Shown piece after piece: positions 21,729 through 30,816 of a stretch of 64,000 nucleotides of DNA. Below the pieces are notes generated by a model that was not told the origin of the DNA, did no database searches, and saw nothing but the letters and a program-made list of their open reading frames with translations. Within the stretch, counting starts at the first letter, position 1. Every line of letters starts with the position of its first letter. A program made the position numbers and the translations under genes. This DNA is from Cytobacillus oceanisediminis 2691 (GTDB lineage: Bacteria > Bacillota > Bacilli > Bacillales > Cytobacillaceae): positions 5,183,501-5,247,500 of the forward strand of contig NZ_CP015506.1 of assembly GCF_000294775.2 (NCBI RefSeq), written 5' to 3'.

Positions 21729-22109
21729 TTAGTCGTTCGAGTTGCCGCCTTTTCTGCCGATTTCTTCGTAGAAATCGCGGTCATGGTTTTCACTTGTTGC
21801 TTCTCCGCCTTTGCGTCCAATTTCCTGATAGAATTCCTTGTCATGATTTTCCGCTGTCGCTTCTCCGCCTTTTTGGCCAATCTCCTGATAGAATTCACTA
21901 TCATGATTTTCCGCTGTTGCTTCTCCGCCTTTTTGGCCTATTTCCTGATAGAAGTCCTTGTCATGGTTCTGGCTTGTTGCTTCTCCGCCCTTTTGGCCTA
22001 TTTCCTGATAGAATTCCTTATCATGGTTGCGGCTTGTTGCTTCTCCACCCATGCGTCCTCTTTCCTCACGAGACATTTTATCGTTGTTATTATTGTTGTT
22101 TTTAGCCAT
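21729..22109 (-). CDS. gsiB: General stress protein GsiB (KGG-repeat)
   Basis: This 126-residue, highly hydrophilic protein is made of five to six copies of a 20-residue repeat of the form KGGEATSxNHDxxFYQEIGQ. This is the pattern of B. subtilis GsiB and other LEA-like KGG proteins thought to protect against desiccation, salt and heat. It is cytoplasmic, and no enzyme motif is present. It has a strong AAGGAGATG site and a sigma-B promoter. Strand-opposite frames of similar length are shadows of the repeat. Confidence 0.95.
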   Translation of the reverse strand: MAKNNNNNNDKMSREERGRMGGEATSRNHDKEFYQEIGQKGGEATSQNHDKDFYQEIGQKGGEATAENHDSEFYQEIGQKGGEATAENHDKEFYQEIGRKGGEATSENHDRDFYEEIGRKGGNSND

Positions 22110-22157
22110 TATCTTTCATCTCCTTTTTGTTTATGTTTTGTTGTTACACTACTTTAA

Positions 22158-22182
22158 ATATCCGTTTTTAGTAGAATCAAAC
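22158..22182 (-). promoter_or_regulatory. Sigma-B promoter of gsiB
   Basis: GTTTGA (22177-22182), 13 bases, GGATAT (22158-22163) on the minus strand match the sigma-B pattern GTTTNN-N13-15-GGGWAW with one mismatch. This agrees with gsiB being a sigma-B gene in B. subtilis. Confidence 0.75.
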
Positions 22183-22249
22183 GCATGAAAAGAAGATGTT
22201 AAATGCTTGTCTTAAATGTAATTTGATTTCCAGTTTTTATAATGATTCT

Positions 22250-22279
22250 AAAAAAGAAAGACCTTGCTCTGCAGCAAGG
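22250..22279 (-). terminator. Terminator of spoIIR
   Basis: CCTTGC and GCAAGG pair around six bases (22262-22279), followed on the minus strand by TCTTTCTTTTTTA, immediately after the spoIIR stop. Confidence 0.8.
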
Positions 22280-22280
22280 A

Positions 22281-22955
22281 CTAACCGAAGATTTTCTCCC
22301 ATATTTCAGCTAAAAAGAATTTTACTTCCACAGGTTCTTCATCTTCTTCTGTATAAACAGGTGCTGTTTCTTTTTCGGAATCTGTATCAGCAGCGATTTC
22401 TTCTGCTTTTACTTCTCCCTTCTTTTCTCCTTCTTCAAAGCCTTCGCTTACAGCCACACCGTTTGAGAAATCAAGGAAGCAAAGAGGCGGGAAAAGCACA
22501 CACCACCAGTTGGCTCCTTTTCCTTCGCCAAGAGTGATCAAGATCGCTTCGTATTCGCCAGCCGGATATAAAAACTGTCCGTATAATTTCGTCGGGAAGC
22601 TGACTTTTCCAAAGTCGGCATTTACTTTCTGATCAGATCCTTCATCAGCTACAACTTCTTCAGCAATCTTTTGAATCTCAGGCAATCTGGACTGGATCAG
22701 TTCACGTGCATCTTCGATTGAAGTTAAATCTGCCACCCACTCAGTGATCTCTGCATTTATTGCGTCCCTTACTTTCCTCTTAATCGCCTGGTCTTCTTCA
22801 TTATCGCTGTTGGCCAAAATGCGCAGCCTGATTGCCTCACTTGGTATGACCATCGGCTCATCTGCCGTCACTTCTGTTTGCGGTATATATAAACTTAAAA
22901 TGGTTCCTAAGGATAAAATCAGTACATATAATTTCACAATCGTTTTTGTATTCAT
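22281..22955 (-). CDS. spoIIR: Stage II sporulation protein R
   Basis: This forespore protein is secreted toward the mother cell, where it triggers SpoIIGA to process pro-sigma-E. It is about 224 residues, with an N-terminal export helix (TIVKLYVLILSLGTILSLY). The conserved core includes SEAIRLRILANSDNEEDQ, KRKVRDAINA and GANWWCVLFPPLCFLDFSNG. The acidic C-terminal extension (EGEKKGEVKAEEIAADTDSE) is variable. The start is uncertain; ATG 22955 fits the family N-terminus best, with in-frame starts up to 22985. Confidence 0.93.
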   Translation of the reverse strand: MNTKTIVKLYVLILSLGTILSLYIPQTEVTADEPMVIPSEAIRLRILANSDNEEDQAIKRKVRDAINAEITEWVADLTSIEDARELIQSRLPEIQKIAEEVVADEGSDQKVNADFGKVSFPTKLYGQFLYPAGEYEAILITLGEGKGANWWCVLFPPLCFLDFSNGVAVSEGFEEGEKKGEVKAEEIAADTDSEKETAPVYTEEDEEPVEVKFFLAEIWEKIFG

Positions 22956-23065
22956 CATTTCCGGCACCATCCCTTCACTATCCACAGTGTGGACAGGTTG
23001 CCAGAATCTTAAACTATTAAAATTAAATTTTTTTATAGTATTCTGATGCAGTGCCTCTCACCTAA

Positions 23066-23087
23066 TAAAAAACCGCCATGCCGGCGG
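23066..23087 (-). terminator. Terminator of the prfA-prmC operon
   Basis: CCGCC and GGCGG pair around five bases (23073-23087). On the minus strand they are followed by TTTTTTATTAGG, just after the prmC stop. Confidence 0.75.
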
Positions 23088-23092
23088 CTGTG

Positions 23093-23962
23093 TTACTCTA
23101 TTTCCGCAAAAACCATCCGGTCTTTGCCGTTAATGTCATAGACTGTTTCCACATTTGCCTGCGGGAATGCCTGCTTCAGGAGTAATGAAACTGCTTCACT
23201 TTGGCCGGCACCCACCTCGAAGCCGATGATGGCACGGTCTTTGATGACAGCTGGCAGCTCTTCCATGAAGCGCCTGTATAAGTCCAGTCCGTCTTCACCC
23301 GCAAAGAGGGCGCGGTGCGGTTCGTGCTCGGTAACTATATCTGACATCCACTCGATATCCTTTTCCGGTATATATGGAGGATTGGATAGAATGATATCAA
23401 ATTTCTTCCCTTTTGAAATAAGAGGCTGGAGAAGGTCACCCTGATAAAAATCGATTTCCGCGCCATTCTGTTCTGCATTTTTCTCAGCCAGTTCAAGGGT
23501 TGGTCCGTAGATATCTGTGGCCTTGACATTTAATTCCGGTTTTTCAAGCTTCATCGTAACGGCAATCGCCCCGCTGCCTGTGCCGATGTCTGCCATTTCA
23601 AGTCCATTCACAGAGCCGAACAGCTTATTTATCTTCTGCAGAGCGTTATAAACCAGTTCTTCCGTTTCTGGCCTTGGAATAAGTACATCTTCATTCACCT
23701 GGAAGGCGCGCCCATAGAATTCTTCAGAGCCGATGATATACTGAACAGGCTGGCCCGCAGCGTGTGATTGCACTGCCTTCTGGAATTCATCCAGGACTTC
23801 CGGATTCAAATCTTCACGTAAATTAGCCAAAAAGCTTGCCCTGGTCATCTTCATAAAATGCTGCAATAACAGCTCACCGGCATTCTCATCGCGGTTTGAC
23901 TCTTTTAAAAAAGAAGAAGCCCAGTTGAGGGCTTCATATACTTTCATAGTTGGATTACTCAT
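23093..23962 (-). CDS. prmC: Peptide chain release factor N5-glutamine methyltransferase
   Basis: This enzyme methylates the glutamine of the GGQ motif in release factors, speeding termination. It is about 290 residues. The SAM-binding motif [17 protein letters not shown] and the catalytic NPPY ([11 protein letters not shown]) are both present. The ATG at 23962 overlaps the prfA stop (ATGAGTAA), implying coupling; ATG 23947 ([14 protein letters not shown]) matches the family start even better. Neither has a clear ribosome site. Confidence 0.94.
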   Translation of the reverse strand: MSNPTMKVYEALNWASSFLKESNRDENAGELLLQHFMKMTRASFLANLREDLNPEVLDEFQKAVQSHAAGQPVQYIIGSEEFYGRAFQVNEDVLIPRPETEELVYNALQKINKLFGSVNGLEMADIGTGSGAIAVTMKLEKPELNVKATDIYGPTLELAEKNAEQNGAEIDFYQGDLLQPLISKGKKFDIILSNPPYIPEKDIEWMSDIVTEHEPHRALFAGEDGLDLYRRFMEELPAVIKDRAIIGFEVGAGQSEAVSLLLKQAFPQANVETVYDINGKDRMVFAEIE

Positions 23963-25028
23963 TGGATGCACTGTCCAGCTTCGCAGATTGCTCTTCAACG
24001 ATCAGCGCGTCAATAACCTCATCGAGCTTGCCTTGAAGGATCTGATCAAGCTTTTGGATTGTCAAGCCGATGCGGTGATCCGTTACACGGTTTTGCGGGA
24101 AGTTGTACGTCCGGATACGCTCAGAGCGGTCTCCGGTACCAACTGCTGATTTACGCTGCTGGTCATATTCGGCCTGTGCTTCCTGCTGGAATTTATCATA
24201 AACACGGGCACGAAGAACTTTCATCGCTTTTTCTTTATTTTTAATCTGTGATTTTTCATCCTGGCAGGATACAACCGTACCTGTCGGCAAGTGAGTCAGA
24301 CGAACAGCTGACATCGTCGTGTTAACACTCTGTCCGCCCGGTCCGCTTGAAGCAAATGTATCCACACGGATATCTTTTTCATGAATGTCAATTTCCACTT
24401 CTTCTGCTTCAGGAAGAACCGCAACTGTTGCAGTTGAAGTGTGGATGCGCCCGCCGGATTCAGTTTCCGGCACACGTTGAACACGGTGTGCGCCATTTTC
24501 AAACTTAAGCTTGGAATAAGCGCCATTTCCGTTGATCATAAAGATGATTTCCTTATAGCCTCCAACGCCCGTAGAGCTTGCCTCAATGACATCGATCTTC
24601 CAGCCCTGCGTCTCGGCATAGCGGCTGTACATACGGTATAAGTCACCTGCAAATAATGCAGCTTCATCACCGCCGGCTGCACCTCGGATTTCCATAATAA
24701 CGTTTTTATCATCATTAGGATCTTTAGGAATGAGGAGGATTTTCAGACGTGCTTCCAGATCCTCTTTTCTTTCCTCAAGCTCGGACAATTCTTCTTTTAC
24801 CATTTCGCGCATTTCGGCATCAAGCTTCTCTTCAAGCATGGCACGCGCATCCTGATACTGCTCTTTCACTTCTTTATATTCGCGGTATGTGTCCACAGTT
24901 TCCTGAATACCAGACTGTTCTTTTGAATATTCGCGAAGCTTTTTCGGATCATTGACAATTTCCGGATCGCTCAAAAGCTCATTTAATCTTTCATAACGGT
25001 CCTCGACAGATTGAAGACGATCAAACAC
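23955..25028 (-). CDS. prfA: Peptide chain release factor 1
   Basis: This factor reads UAA and UAG and hydrolyses peptidyl-tRNA on the ribosome. The GGQ motif is in [13 protein letters not shown] near residue 227. The stop-codon recognition region carries [14 protein letters not shown], with PET in the PxT position. A GTG start ([15 protein letters not shown]) nine bases after GAGG gives 357 residues and the family N-terminus. The ATG two codons earlier (25034) is too close to the ribosome site. Confidence 0.95.
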   Translation of the reverse strand: MFDRLQSVEDRYERLNELLSDPEIVNDPKKLREYSKEQSGIQETVDTYREYKEVKEQYQDARAMLEEKLDAEMREMVKEELSELEERKEDLEARLKILLIPKDPNDDKNVIMEIRGAAGGDEAALFAGDLYRMYSRYAETQGWKIDVIEASSTGVGGYKEIIFMINGNGAYSKLKFENGAHRVQRVPETESGGRIHTSTATVAVLPEAEEVEIDIHEKDIRVDTFASSGPGGQSVNTTMSAVRLTHLPTGTVVSCQDEKSQIKNKEKAMKVLRARVYDKFQQEAQAEYDQQRKSAVGTGDRSERIRTYNFPQNRVTDHRIGLTIQKLDQILQGKLDEVIDALIVEEQSAKLDSASNE

Positions 25029-25125
25029 AGCCATTCACCTCAATTTTTTATCCAATAACCGCCGGATATTGTCCCAGCGGGGTATAGTTTCATTTTATTT
25101 AAAGCCGCAACTCCATAACATTCTA

Positions 25126-25154
25126 ATTATAGTATAGGTGATTGTTGCAGTCAA
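25126..25154 (-). promoter_or_regulatory. Sigma-A promoter of prfA-prmC
   Basis: TTGACT (25149-25154), a 17-base spacer and TATAAT (25126-25131) on the minus strand, about 100 bases before prfA. Confidence 0.8.
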
Positions 25155-25210
25155 AACCATTCGGGAATAAGGATGTCTTCTTCCCTGTTAATAAATTTTC
25201 TGAAAAATCA

Positions 25211-25239
25211 TTGCGGGTTTTTGTGATATCCGATATATT
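25211..25239 (+). promoter_or_regulatory. Promoter of the gntR-permease pair, possibly leaderless
   Basis: TTGCGG (25211-25216), a 17-base spacer and TATATT (25234-25239). The ATG follows after only six bases, so transcription would begin at or next to the start codon. The dyad ATATC-C-GATAT spans the spacer and the -10 and may be the regulator's own operator. Confidence 0.5.
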
Positions 25240-25245
25240 GGTTTT

Positions 25246-25899
25246 ATGAAAAACAAAAACATTACACCCATCAAACGTTTGTCCCTTAGAGATGAAGTAT
25301 ACGAAACAATTAAGAAAAATATTATCCAGCTTGATTTTGAACCGGGTTCGCGCCTTCATGACAAGGAACTGGCAGAAGACTTTGGGATCAGCCGCACGCC
25401 TGTCCGGGAAGCCTTAAAACGGCTTGAGGATGAAGGGCTTGTTGTATCGACGCCCGGTTCATCAACCCGAGTCACCCCTCTAAATGAAGAAGGTGCCAGC
25501 CACGCCTTTCCTGTGGCAGCTTCCCTGCATGCTTTAGGTGCCAGGCTTGGCGTTCCCCGCTTAGTGCCAAGTGATTTTGAAAGGCTTGCGGCAGCCAATA
25601 AAAATTTGGAGGCCGCTATGAAAAAACAGGATATTCTTAGTGCAGTAAAAGCAGATGAAGCCTTCCACGAGGTTTATCTTTCTGCTGCAGATAATCCCGA
25701 AATTATCTCAGCATTAAAGAGAATTATGCCCAAAATTCAGCGTCTGGAAATTGCTCAATTCGGATCTATGAATGGGCTGAAATCTGTTGAACAGCACAAA
25801 AAAATTATGGAAGCTAGCAGGCAAGGCCAGGAGCAGCTGGCATCCAGACTGGTGGAGGAAAACTGGCTGAGCCTTGGCGGGCTTTTAACAGGGAAATGA
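25246..25899 (+). CDS. GntR/FadR-family transcriptional regulator
   Basis: This 217-residue regulator has an N-terminal winged helix (ELAEDFGISRTPVREALKRL, about residues 45-64) and an all-helical FCD ligand domain (about 85-210). FCD proteins usually bind small organic acids and repress adjacent genes. It lies 11 bases upstream of a permease and very probably controls it. No Shine-Dalgarno is visible before the ATG. Ligand unknown. Confidence 0.88.
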   Translation: MKNKNITPIKRLSLRDEVYETIKKNIIQLDFEPGSRLHDKELAEDFGISRTPVREALKRLEDEGLVVSTPGSSTRVTPLNEEGASHAFPVAASLHALGARLGVPRLVPSDFERLAAANKNLEAAMKKQDILSAVKADEAFHEVYLSAADNPEIISALKRIMPKIQRLEIAQFGSMNGLKSVEQHKKIMEASRQGQEQLASRLVEENWLSLGGLLTGK

Positions 25900-25910
25900 G
25901 GTGAACTCGC

Positions 25911-26873
25911 ATGAAGGCTATTCTATTAGGCGTTTGCTCCGCCTTCTTTTTTGCTTTTACATTTGTTTTGAACAGGGCAATGGAAATGGATGGCGGGAGC
26001 TGGCTGTGGAGTGCATCGCTCCGCTATTTTTTCATGATTCCCCTCTTGGGTGCCATTGTGGCATTCAGAGGGAATTTACGGCCATTATTTACTGAGATGA
26101 AAAAAGCTCCCGGACAATGGCTGTTATGGAGCTTTGTTGGCTTCGGTTTATTTTATGCTCCGTTATGTTTTGCAGCAGCCTATGGTCCCGGCTGGCTGAT
26201 TGCCGGGACCTGGCAGATTACGATAATATCCGGCTCCCTGCTTGCACCGCTGTTTTTCGTTGCATATCGAACTGGAAAAGGAACTGTTAAGGCTAGAGGA
26301 AAGGTACCATTTCGCGGTCTGATGATGAGCCTGATCATTCTTCTTGGAGTTGCTGTGATGCAAGTCGAGCATGCCTCCTCCATTTCATTTCGGGATACCA
26401 TGCTTGTAATCATTCCTTTAGTTATCGCATCCTTTGCCTATCCATTAGGCAACCGCAAAATGATGGATGTGTGTGAAAATCGGCTGGATGCCTACCAGCG
26501 TGTGCTCGGAATGACAATTGCCAGTCTTCCGTTCTGGGTCATTCTTTCTGCAGCTGCCATGGCAACAAGCGGAGTGCCCAGCTTTGGCCAGGTCACTCAG
26601 TCCGGTTTAGTCGCCCTTTTTTCCGGGGTCTTTGCCACGGTGCTTTTCTTTGCAGCCACTGACCTTGTCCGCGGCAATATGCAAAAACTAGGGGCGGTGG
26701 AAGCAACCCAGTCTCTCGAGGTCCTTTTTGCTGTTCTCGGCGAAGTGCTGCTGCTGTCAAGCCCCCTGCCATCTGGAATTTCTTTGACAGGGATGGCACT
26801 TGTGATCATCGGCATGGTGCTGCACAGTTATGTAACTTCAAATAAAGTAAAATTAAAAAGAAAGGCTGCGTAA
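25911..26873 (+). CDS. EamA/DMT-superfamily efflux permease
   Basis: This 320-residue integral membrane protein has about ten predicted helices and belongs to the multidrug-resistance efflux branch of the drug/metabolite transporter superfamily. Hallmarks are two internally similar halves and the region TDLVRGNMQKLGAVEATQSL before the last helices. GAGGTGA precedes the ATG. Pairing with a GntR regulator suggests export of a small metabolite or drug; the substrate cannot be deduced. Confidence 0.82.
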   Translation: MKAILLGVCSAFFFAFTFVLNRAMEMDGGSWLWSASLRYFFMIPLLGAIVAFRGNLRPLFTEMKKAPGQWLLWSFVGFGLFYAPLCFAAAYGPGWLIAGTWQITIISGSLLAPLFFVAYRTGKGTVKARGKVPFRGLMMSLIILLGVAVMQVEHASSISFRDTMLVIIPLVIASFAYPLGNRKMMDVCENRLDAYQRVLGMTIASLPFWVILSAAAMATSGVPSFGQVTQSGLVALFSGVFATVLFFAATDLVRGNMQKLGAVEATQSLEVLFAVLGEVLLLSSPLPSGISLTGMALVIIGMVLHSYVTSNKVKLKRKAA

Positions 26874-26905
26874 AAAAAAGGCCCTAGGTAAGCAGGGCCT
26901 TTTTT
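26874..26905. terminator. Bidirectional terminator between permease and lipoprotein genes
   Basis: AAAAAAGGCCCT and AGGGCCTTTTTT form a 12-bp stem with an eight-base loop. It serves the convergent genes on both strands. Confidence 0.9.
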
Positions 26906-27344
26906 ATGTGCGGTCTTCCTGAACCTTTACTTCAATGTGATAAGTCGGAAGAGCTTTAATGAGATCTTTGTGCAATTGTCCCTGTGAATCAATCTTTTCC
27001 TGGTGGGTCATATTGCCTTGTCGATATGCAGTCACCCACATATCCTCTCCATTTACCCAAACAGCTCCCGGGCGATACCCCTCGTGAGCAGCAACGACCT
27101 TGCGGGCCTGGTCGATATCATCCTGATTATCCAGACGTTTGCCGTCAAAATTGATAAAGTTTGGGTTCTGCTCTCCGCTCATCGTCCTGTCCAATGTATC
27201 ATTGTCCTCTGTACGGTCCAGATCATTATTTATAAATGAAACTCCATCCTGGGTCTCATGGTCATACTCACTCTCAGTTGCCTGATTGTTGGCACAGCCA
27301 GCCATAAAGGCGAGCATTAAAAGGAAAACACTAAGTTTTTTCAT
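26904..27344 (-). CDS. Putative lipoprotein, possibly sporulation related
   Basis: This 146-residue exported protein has a lipoprotein signal, MKKLSVFLLMLAFMAGC, with the lipid-bearing Cys at 17. The mature part starts with an acidic, Asn/Asp-rich linker. It ends in a compact domain (about 75-140: DDIDQARKVVAAHEGYRPGA, VWVNGEDMWVTAY) reminiscent of YhcN/YlaJ spore lipoproteins. That similarity is an impression from pattern only. AAGGAGGTG precedes the ATG. Confidence 0.7.
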   Translation of the reverse strand: MKKLSVFLLMLAFMAGCANNQATESEYDHETQDGVSFINNDLDRTEDNDTLDRTMSGEQNPNFINFDGKRLDNQDDIDQARKVVAAHEGYRPGAVWVNGEDMWVTAYRQGNMTHQEKIDSQGQLHKDLIKALPTYHIEVKVQEDRT

Positions 27345-27437
27345 TACTGCACCTCCTTTTTATAGCATGTCCGCTATTAGGAGGAATGTGCAGTCCAATA
27401 TAAGGCAGAGCTGGGGTAGTGAAGGATTTGAGTTAGC

Positions 27438-27715
27438 GGCTTGAACGTTCATGGCGGCTTTTTCGGCTGCCCTTTCGTTTTTCGGCTTCATGAGGCGGTC
27501 ATGCCGACCTTTTCGCAGCTTCCTTTTGGTTTTTGGGCTTCATGAAGCCTTCATGGCGACCTTTTTCCGGCTTCCCTTCTGTTTTTCGGCTTCATGGAGC
27601 GGTCATGCCGACCTTTTCCCGGCTTACCTTCTGTTTTTCGGCTTCATGAGGCGGTCATGCCGACCTTTTCTCGCTTCGTTTTCATTTTTATGAGCCGCTC
27701 ATGACGAAATTTTTA
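27438..27715. repeat. 52-bp tandem repeat array
   Basis: Four units start at 27484, 27536, 27588 and 27640, exactly 52 bases apart. A 46-base diverged unit starts at 27438 and a partial one begins near 27692. The shared core is GGCTTCATGAGGCGGTCATG followed by CCGACCTTTT. Each unit contains the dyad CATGA-GGCGG-TCATG. 52 is not a multiple of three, so the open frames across it do not repeat and are not genes. The array fills the gap between the lipoprotein gene and tdk (27345-27815). Confidence 0.9.
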
Positions 27716-27763
27716 ATTTCGCCTTCCGTTTTCCTTTTCCTGCACCATAAAAAACCCCCGCAA

Positions 27764-27795
27764 ACAAAAAAACTGCCCGGAACATGCCAGGGCAG
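27764..27795 (-). terminator. Terminator of tdk
   Basis: CTGCCC and GGGCAG pair around 11 bases (27773-27795), followed on the minus strand by seven T residues. Confidence 0.85.
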
Positions 27796-27815
27796 AGAGA
27801 TCGTTTAGTATAAAA

Positions 27816-28436
27816 TTATGATAAAAACTCGGTTGTTTTATGTTTGTCTAGAACATTTGGCGACTTGGGAACTTCATGGTGATGGCGGCAGCGCGGTTCA
27901 TATGCTTCTGATGCGCCGACCAAAATAACCGGGTCATCATATGAAGCTGGCTTTCCATTGATCAGGCGCTGTGTACGGCTTGCAGGTGAACCGCAAACGG
28001 CACAGACGGCTTGAAGCTTTGTAACCAATTCTGCTATCGACATGATGGCAGGCATTTGGCCAAACGGCTCCCCGCGGAAGTCCTGGTCAAGTCCAGCCGC
28101 GATGACACGATGTCCGCTGTCAGCCAGGTGCTGAATGACTTTTACAATTTCATCATCAAAAAATTGCACTTCATCAATCGCAATCAAATCAATGTCAGCT
28201 GTAATGTATTTAAAAATATCGGTAGACTGGGAAATGGGTCTAGCTATGACCGAAGTTCCATTATGTGAAACGACAGCTTCATCACTGTATCGGTTATCGA
28301 TCTGCGGCTTAAATACAGCGATTTGCTGCTTGGCGAATTGAGCTCTGCGCACACGGCGAATCAGTTCTTCTGATTTGCCGGAAAACATGCTGCCGCAAAT
28401 GACTTCCACCCATCCGTGATGATTCATAACGTACAT
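27816..28436 (-). CDS. tdk: Thymidine kinase
   Basis: This enzyme phosphorylates thymidine to dTMP in the salvage pathway. It is 206 residues. The P-loop [11 protein letters not shown] is near residue 15, the DEVQFF motif near residue 88. A structural zinc site is formed by [13 protein letters not shown] and the C-terminal CRHHHEV. It lies between rpmE and the repeat array on the minus strand and has its own terminator. Confidence 0.96.
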   Translation of the reverse strand: MYVMNHHGWVEVICGSMFSGKSEELIRRVRRAQFAKQQIAVFKPQIDNRYSDEAVVSHNGTSVIARPISQSTDIFKYITADIDLIAIDEVQFFDDEIVKVIQHLADSGHRVIAAGLDQDFRGEPFGQMPAIMSIAELVTKLQAVCAVCGSPASRTQRLINGKPASYDDPVILVGASEAYEPRCRHHHEVPKSPNVLDKHKTTEFLS

Positions 28437-28597
28437 GAACGGCCTCTCCTTCCTCGTTCTAACTAATAGAATGGCTTGTTATCATTATTTTATGAAGAAA
28501 GGGTCGAGCTGTAATTTGTATTATACTCCGCTTTTTTCAAGGCAAAAAAGTCCACTCAAAACAGTTCTTCATATCCAATAAGGCTTATTTTGCAATA

Positions 28598-28631
28598 AAA
28601 AACAGGCAAGATAGTTAACTTGCCTGTTTTT
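28598..28631 (-). terminator. Terminator of rpmE
   Basis: AAAAACAGGCAAG and CTTGCCTGTTTTT form a 13-bp stem with an eight-base loop, eight bases past the rpmE stop. Confidence 0.9.
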
Positions 28632-28639
28632 GTTGTTTA

Positions 28640-28849
28640 TTATTTTTGTTCTGACTTAATGCCGTATTTCTTATTGAAACGGTCAACACGTCCGCCAGCT
28701 TCAGCGAATTTTTGACGTCCAGTATAGAATGGGTGGCACTCAGAGCAAGTTTCAACGCGGATCTCTTCTTGAACTGAACCGGTTTCGAACTCGTTACCGC
28801 AAGCACATTTCACCATTGCTTTTTTATAGTTAGGATGAATTCCTGATTT
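28640..28849 (-). CDS. rpmE: 50S ribosomal protein L31 (zinc-binding form)
   Basis: This 69-residue large-subunit protein bridges 50S and 30S. It starts at [19 protein letters not shown], nine bases after AAGGAG; a longer open frame runs through that site and is rejected. Cys16, Cys18, Cys36 and Cys39 form the zinc site, so this is the RpmE (C+) type and not the zinc-free YtiA type made in zinc starvation. It is transcribed between rho and tdk. Confidence 0.97.
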   Translation of the reverse strand, partial: KSGIHPNYKKAMVKCACGNEFETGSVQEEIRVETCSECHPFYTGRQKFAEAGGRVDRFNKKYGIKSEQK

Positions 28850-29028
28850 CATTCTTTTCATCTCCTTCCGCCCTGAATCATTCGAAACAGAGTTATATAT
28901 TACGGGCAATCATGAATTGCCGTAAACTTCAAAAACACACTGTCATCATTATAACAAGTCCATGTATATTTTGCAATATGCGAATTCCGCATCCTGGAAT
29001 TTCCAGAATGCTGTTTTTGCTTATTAAA

Positions 29029-29076
29029 GGCGTCCGCTGATTTCCGCTTTCCGCTCCAACCAACTCAGTAGAGTAA
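29029..29076. repeat. Fragment of family 2 repeat
   Basis: GATTTCCGCTTTCCGCTCCA plus ACCAACTCAGTAG resembles the two ends of the longer elements at 50463 and 55026 joined together, as if the central part had been lost. It lies between rho and rpmE. Confidence 0.55.
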
Positions 29077-29147
29077 TTTAGATTACTGCAGAAAACAAAC
29101 TTAACATAAACAGCGTTTCTAAATAGCTACATGAGCATTCAAGGTTA

Positions 29148-30413
29148 TTAAGAACGCTTAGCCTTCATTTCTTCTGCCAAGTTAGCAAAAAACTCTTCGT
29201 TCGATTTTGTCTGTCTTAGCTTGCGAAGCAGTTTTTCAGCAAAATCCGGTGAATCGGACATGGATTTGCGGATTGCCCACAGCTTGTCCAGATGATCTTT
29301 CTGTATAAGAAGTTCTTCTTTGCGCGTTCCGGAACGGCGGATGTCGATGGCCGGGAAGATTCTTCTTTCAGCCAAGGAGCGGTCAAGGTGCAGCTCCATA
29401 TTGCCTGTCCCCTTAAATTCTTCGTAAATAACGTCATCCATGCGTGAACCCGTGTCAACGAGTGCAGTTGCCAAAATCGTCAAGCTTCCGCCCTCTTCAA
29501 TGTTACGCGCTGCACCGAAGAAACGCTTCGGACGGTGGAATGCAGCCGGGTCAATACCGCCGGAAAGTGTTCTTCCGCTTGGAGGAATAACCAGGTTATA
29601 CGCTCTTGCCAGTCTTGTAATGCTGTCCATCAAAATAACAACATCACGCTTGTGCTCAACCAGGCGCATAGCGCGTTCAAGAACGAGCTCGGCCACTTTA
29701 ATATGGTTTTCAGGCACTTCATCAAATGTAGAGCTGACCACATCGCCTGCAACTGAACGCTCGATGTCTGTTACCTCTTCCGGGCGCTCGTCAATTAATA
29801 AAACAATCAGTTCCGCTTCCGGGTGGTTGGTTGTAATGCTATTGGCAATTTCTTTTAACAGCATGGTCTTACCTGCTTTTGGCGGCGCGACAATCAGACC
29901 GCGCTGCCCGAATCCAACCGGTGCAAGCAGGTCCATAATTCTTGTAGACAGCTGTCTTGTACCTGTTTCCAGTTTCATATGGCGGTTTGGATATAAAGGA
30001 GTCAGACCAGGGAAGTGAACACGCTCTTTTGCTGATTCCGGATCATCGCCATTTACGGCTTCAACTTGCAAAAGGCCGAAATAACGCTCATTTTCTTTTG
30101 GAGGACGGACTTTTCCTGAAACCTTATCTCCGTTTCTCAAGTCGAAACGGCGAATCTGGGAAGCAGAAATATAAATATCCTCAGAGCTTGGTGAATAATT
30201 GATTGGACGAAGGAAGCCGAATCCTTCTGACTGAATGATCTCCAGGACACCTTCCATGAAAAAGTAGCCTTCCTGCTCTGCTCTTGCTTTCAGGATGGCA
30301 AAAATCAATTCTTTTTTCGATAACTTGCTGTAATAAGAAACTTTATATTCACGGGCAAGTTCATAAAGCTCTTTCAGCTTCATATTTTCTAAACTTGAAA
30401 TGTTTAAACCCAT
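29148..30413 (-). CDS. rho: Transcription termination factor Rho
   Basis: This hexameric RNA-dependent ATPase ends untranslated transcripts. It is 421 residues. The cold-shock-like RNA-binding domain ([20 protein letters not shown]) is at about 58-77. Walker A is [12 protein letters not shown] near residue 175, and the catalytic and R-loop region [16 protein letters not shown] follows. The start ATG ([16 protein letters not shown]) has only a weak ribosome site, GTGGTG. It lies between glpX and rpmE, the same order as in B. subtilis as I recall it. Confidence 0.96.
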   Translation of the reverse strand: MGLNISSLENMKLKELYELAREYKVSYYSKLSKKELIFAILKARAEQEGYFFMEGVLEIIQSEGFGFLRPINYSPSSEDIYISASQIRRFDLRNGDKVSGKVRPPKENERYFGLLQVEAVNGDDPESAKERVHFPGLTPLYPNRHMKLETGTRQLSTRIMDLLAPVGFGQRGLIVAPPKAGKTMLLKEIANSITTNHPEAELIVLLIDERPEEVTDIERSVAGDVVSSTFDEVPENHIKVAELVLERAMRLVEHKRDVVILMDSITRLARAYNLVIPPSGRTLSGGIDPAAFHRPKRFFGAARNIEEGGSLTILATALVDTGSRMDDVIYEEFKGTGNMELHLDRSLAERRIFPAIDIRRSGTRKEELLIQKDHLDKLWAIRKSMSDSPDFAEKLLRKLRQTKSNEEFFANLAEEMKAKRS

Positions 30414-30609
30414 TTTTACACCACACTTTTGAAATTTTCAATCATTTCCTCCATATGCAGCTGTACAAATAATGGACTTTATATGAAAGGAAAGGGAAAG
30501 ATACTTGAGGCACTGAAAATAGCTGAAGAATCTATCATTATGTTCTTAATTAAAGGTTTCGAGGAATGGAACGGTTTATTGTCCGTTTTTCAGTTGATAT
30601 TGGAGGCAT

Positions 30610-30672
30610 CCTCTTCTCCGAAATGCGTAAGCGCCTTGCCTGACCCTCGGGGGGAGGCGCTGGAGCCAGTTT
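30610..30672. repeat. Short family 1 repeat between glpX and rho
   Basis: AAATGCGTAAGCGCCTTGCC and GGGGAGGCGCTGGAGCCAG preserve the two ends of the family, with almost no interior. It is probably a deletion form of the longer copies. Confidence 0.6.
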
Positions 30673-30755
30673 AAAAAACAATCTCTATTTTACCCCTTAA
30701 TATGAAAATTAATCAATAACTAAATTTGAGATGGAAAATATAGCAGGAAGGAAAT

Positions 30756-30796
30756 GAAAATGAGCAGGCTGGCGCAGATGGCCAGCTCTCATTTTC
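30756..30796. terminator. Terminator of glpX
   Basis: GAAAATGAG and CTCATTTTC form the outer stem, with an inner CTGG/CCAG stem. It lies 20 bases beyond the glpX stop. Confidence 0.75.
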
Positions 30797-30816
30797 TTAT
30801 CTATCTTTTATGAAAA

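Larger units (their letters stand above)
30414..30816. other. Gap between glpX and rho
   Basis: There is no credible gene in these 403 bases. They contain the glpX terminator (30756-30796) and a short family 1 repeat (30610-30672). The part next to rho is A/T-rich leader without a clear promoter match. Confidence 0.6.

Noticed and set aside
21692-22157. Open frames of up to 132 codons on both strands over gsiB
   Set aside because: They are shadows of the repetitive gsiB codons; the GsiB frame has the ribosome site, promoter and known family pattern.
22981-23000. Extra DnaA-like site near spoIIR (ATCCACAGTGTGGACA)
   Set aside because: It is a single dyad, not a full TTATNCACA match, and is far from the cluster.
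27438-27715. Possible CRISPR array
   Set aside because: Units are head-to-tail and nearly identical with no unique spacers, and no cas gene is nearby; it is a tandem repeat.
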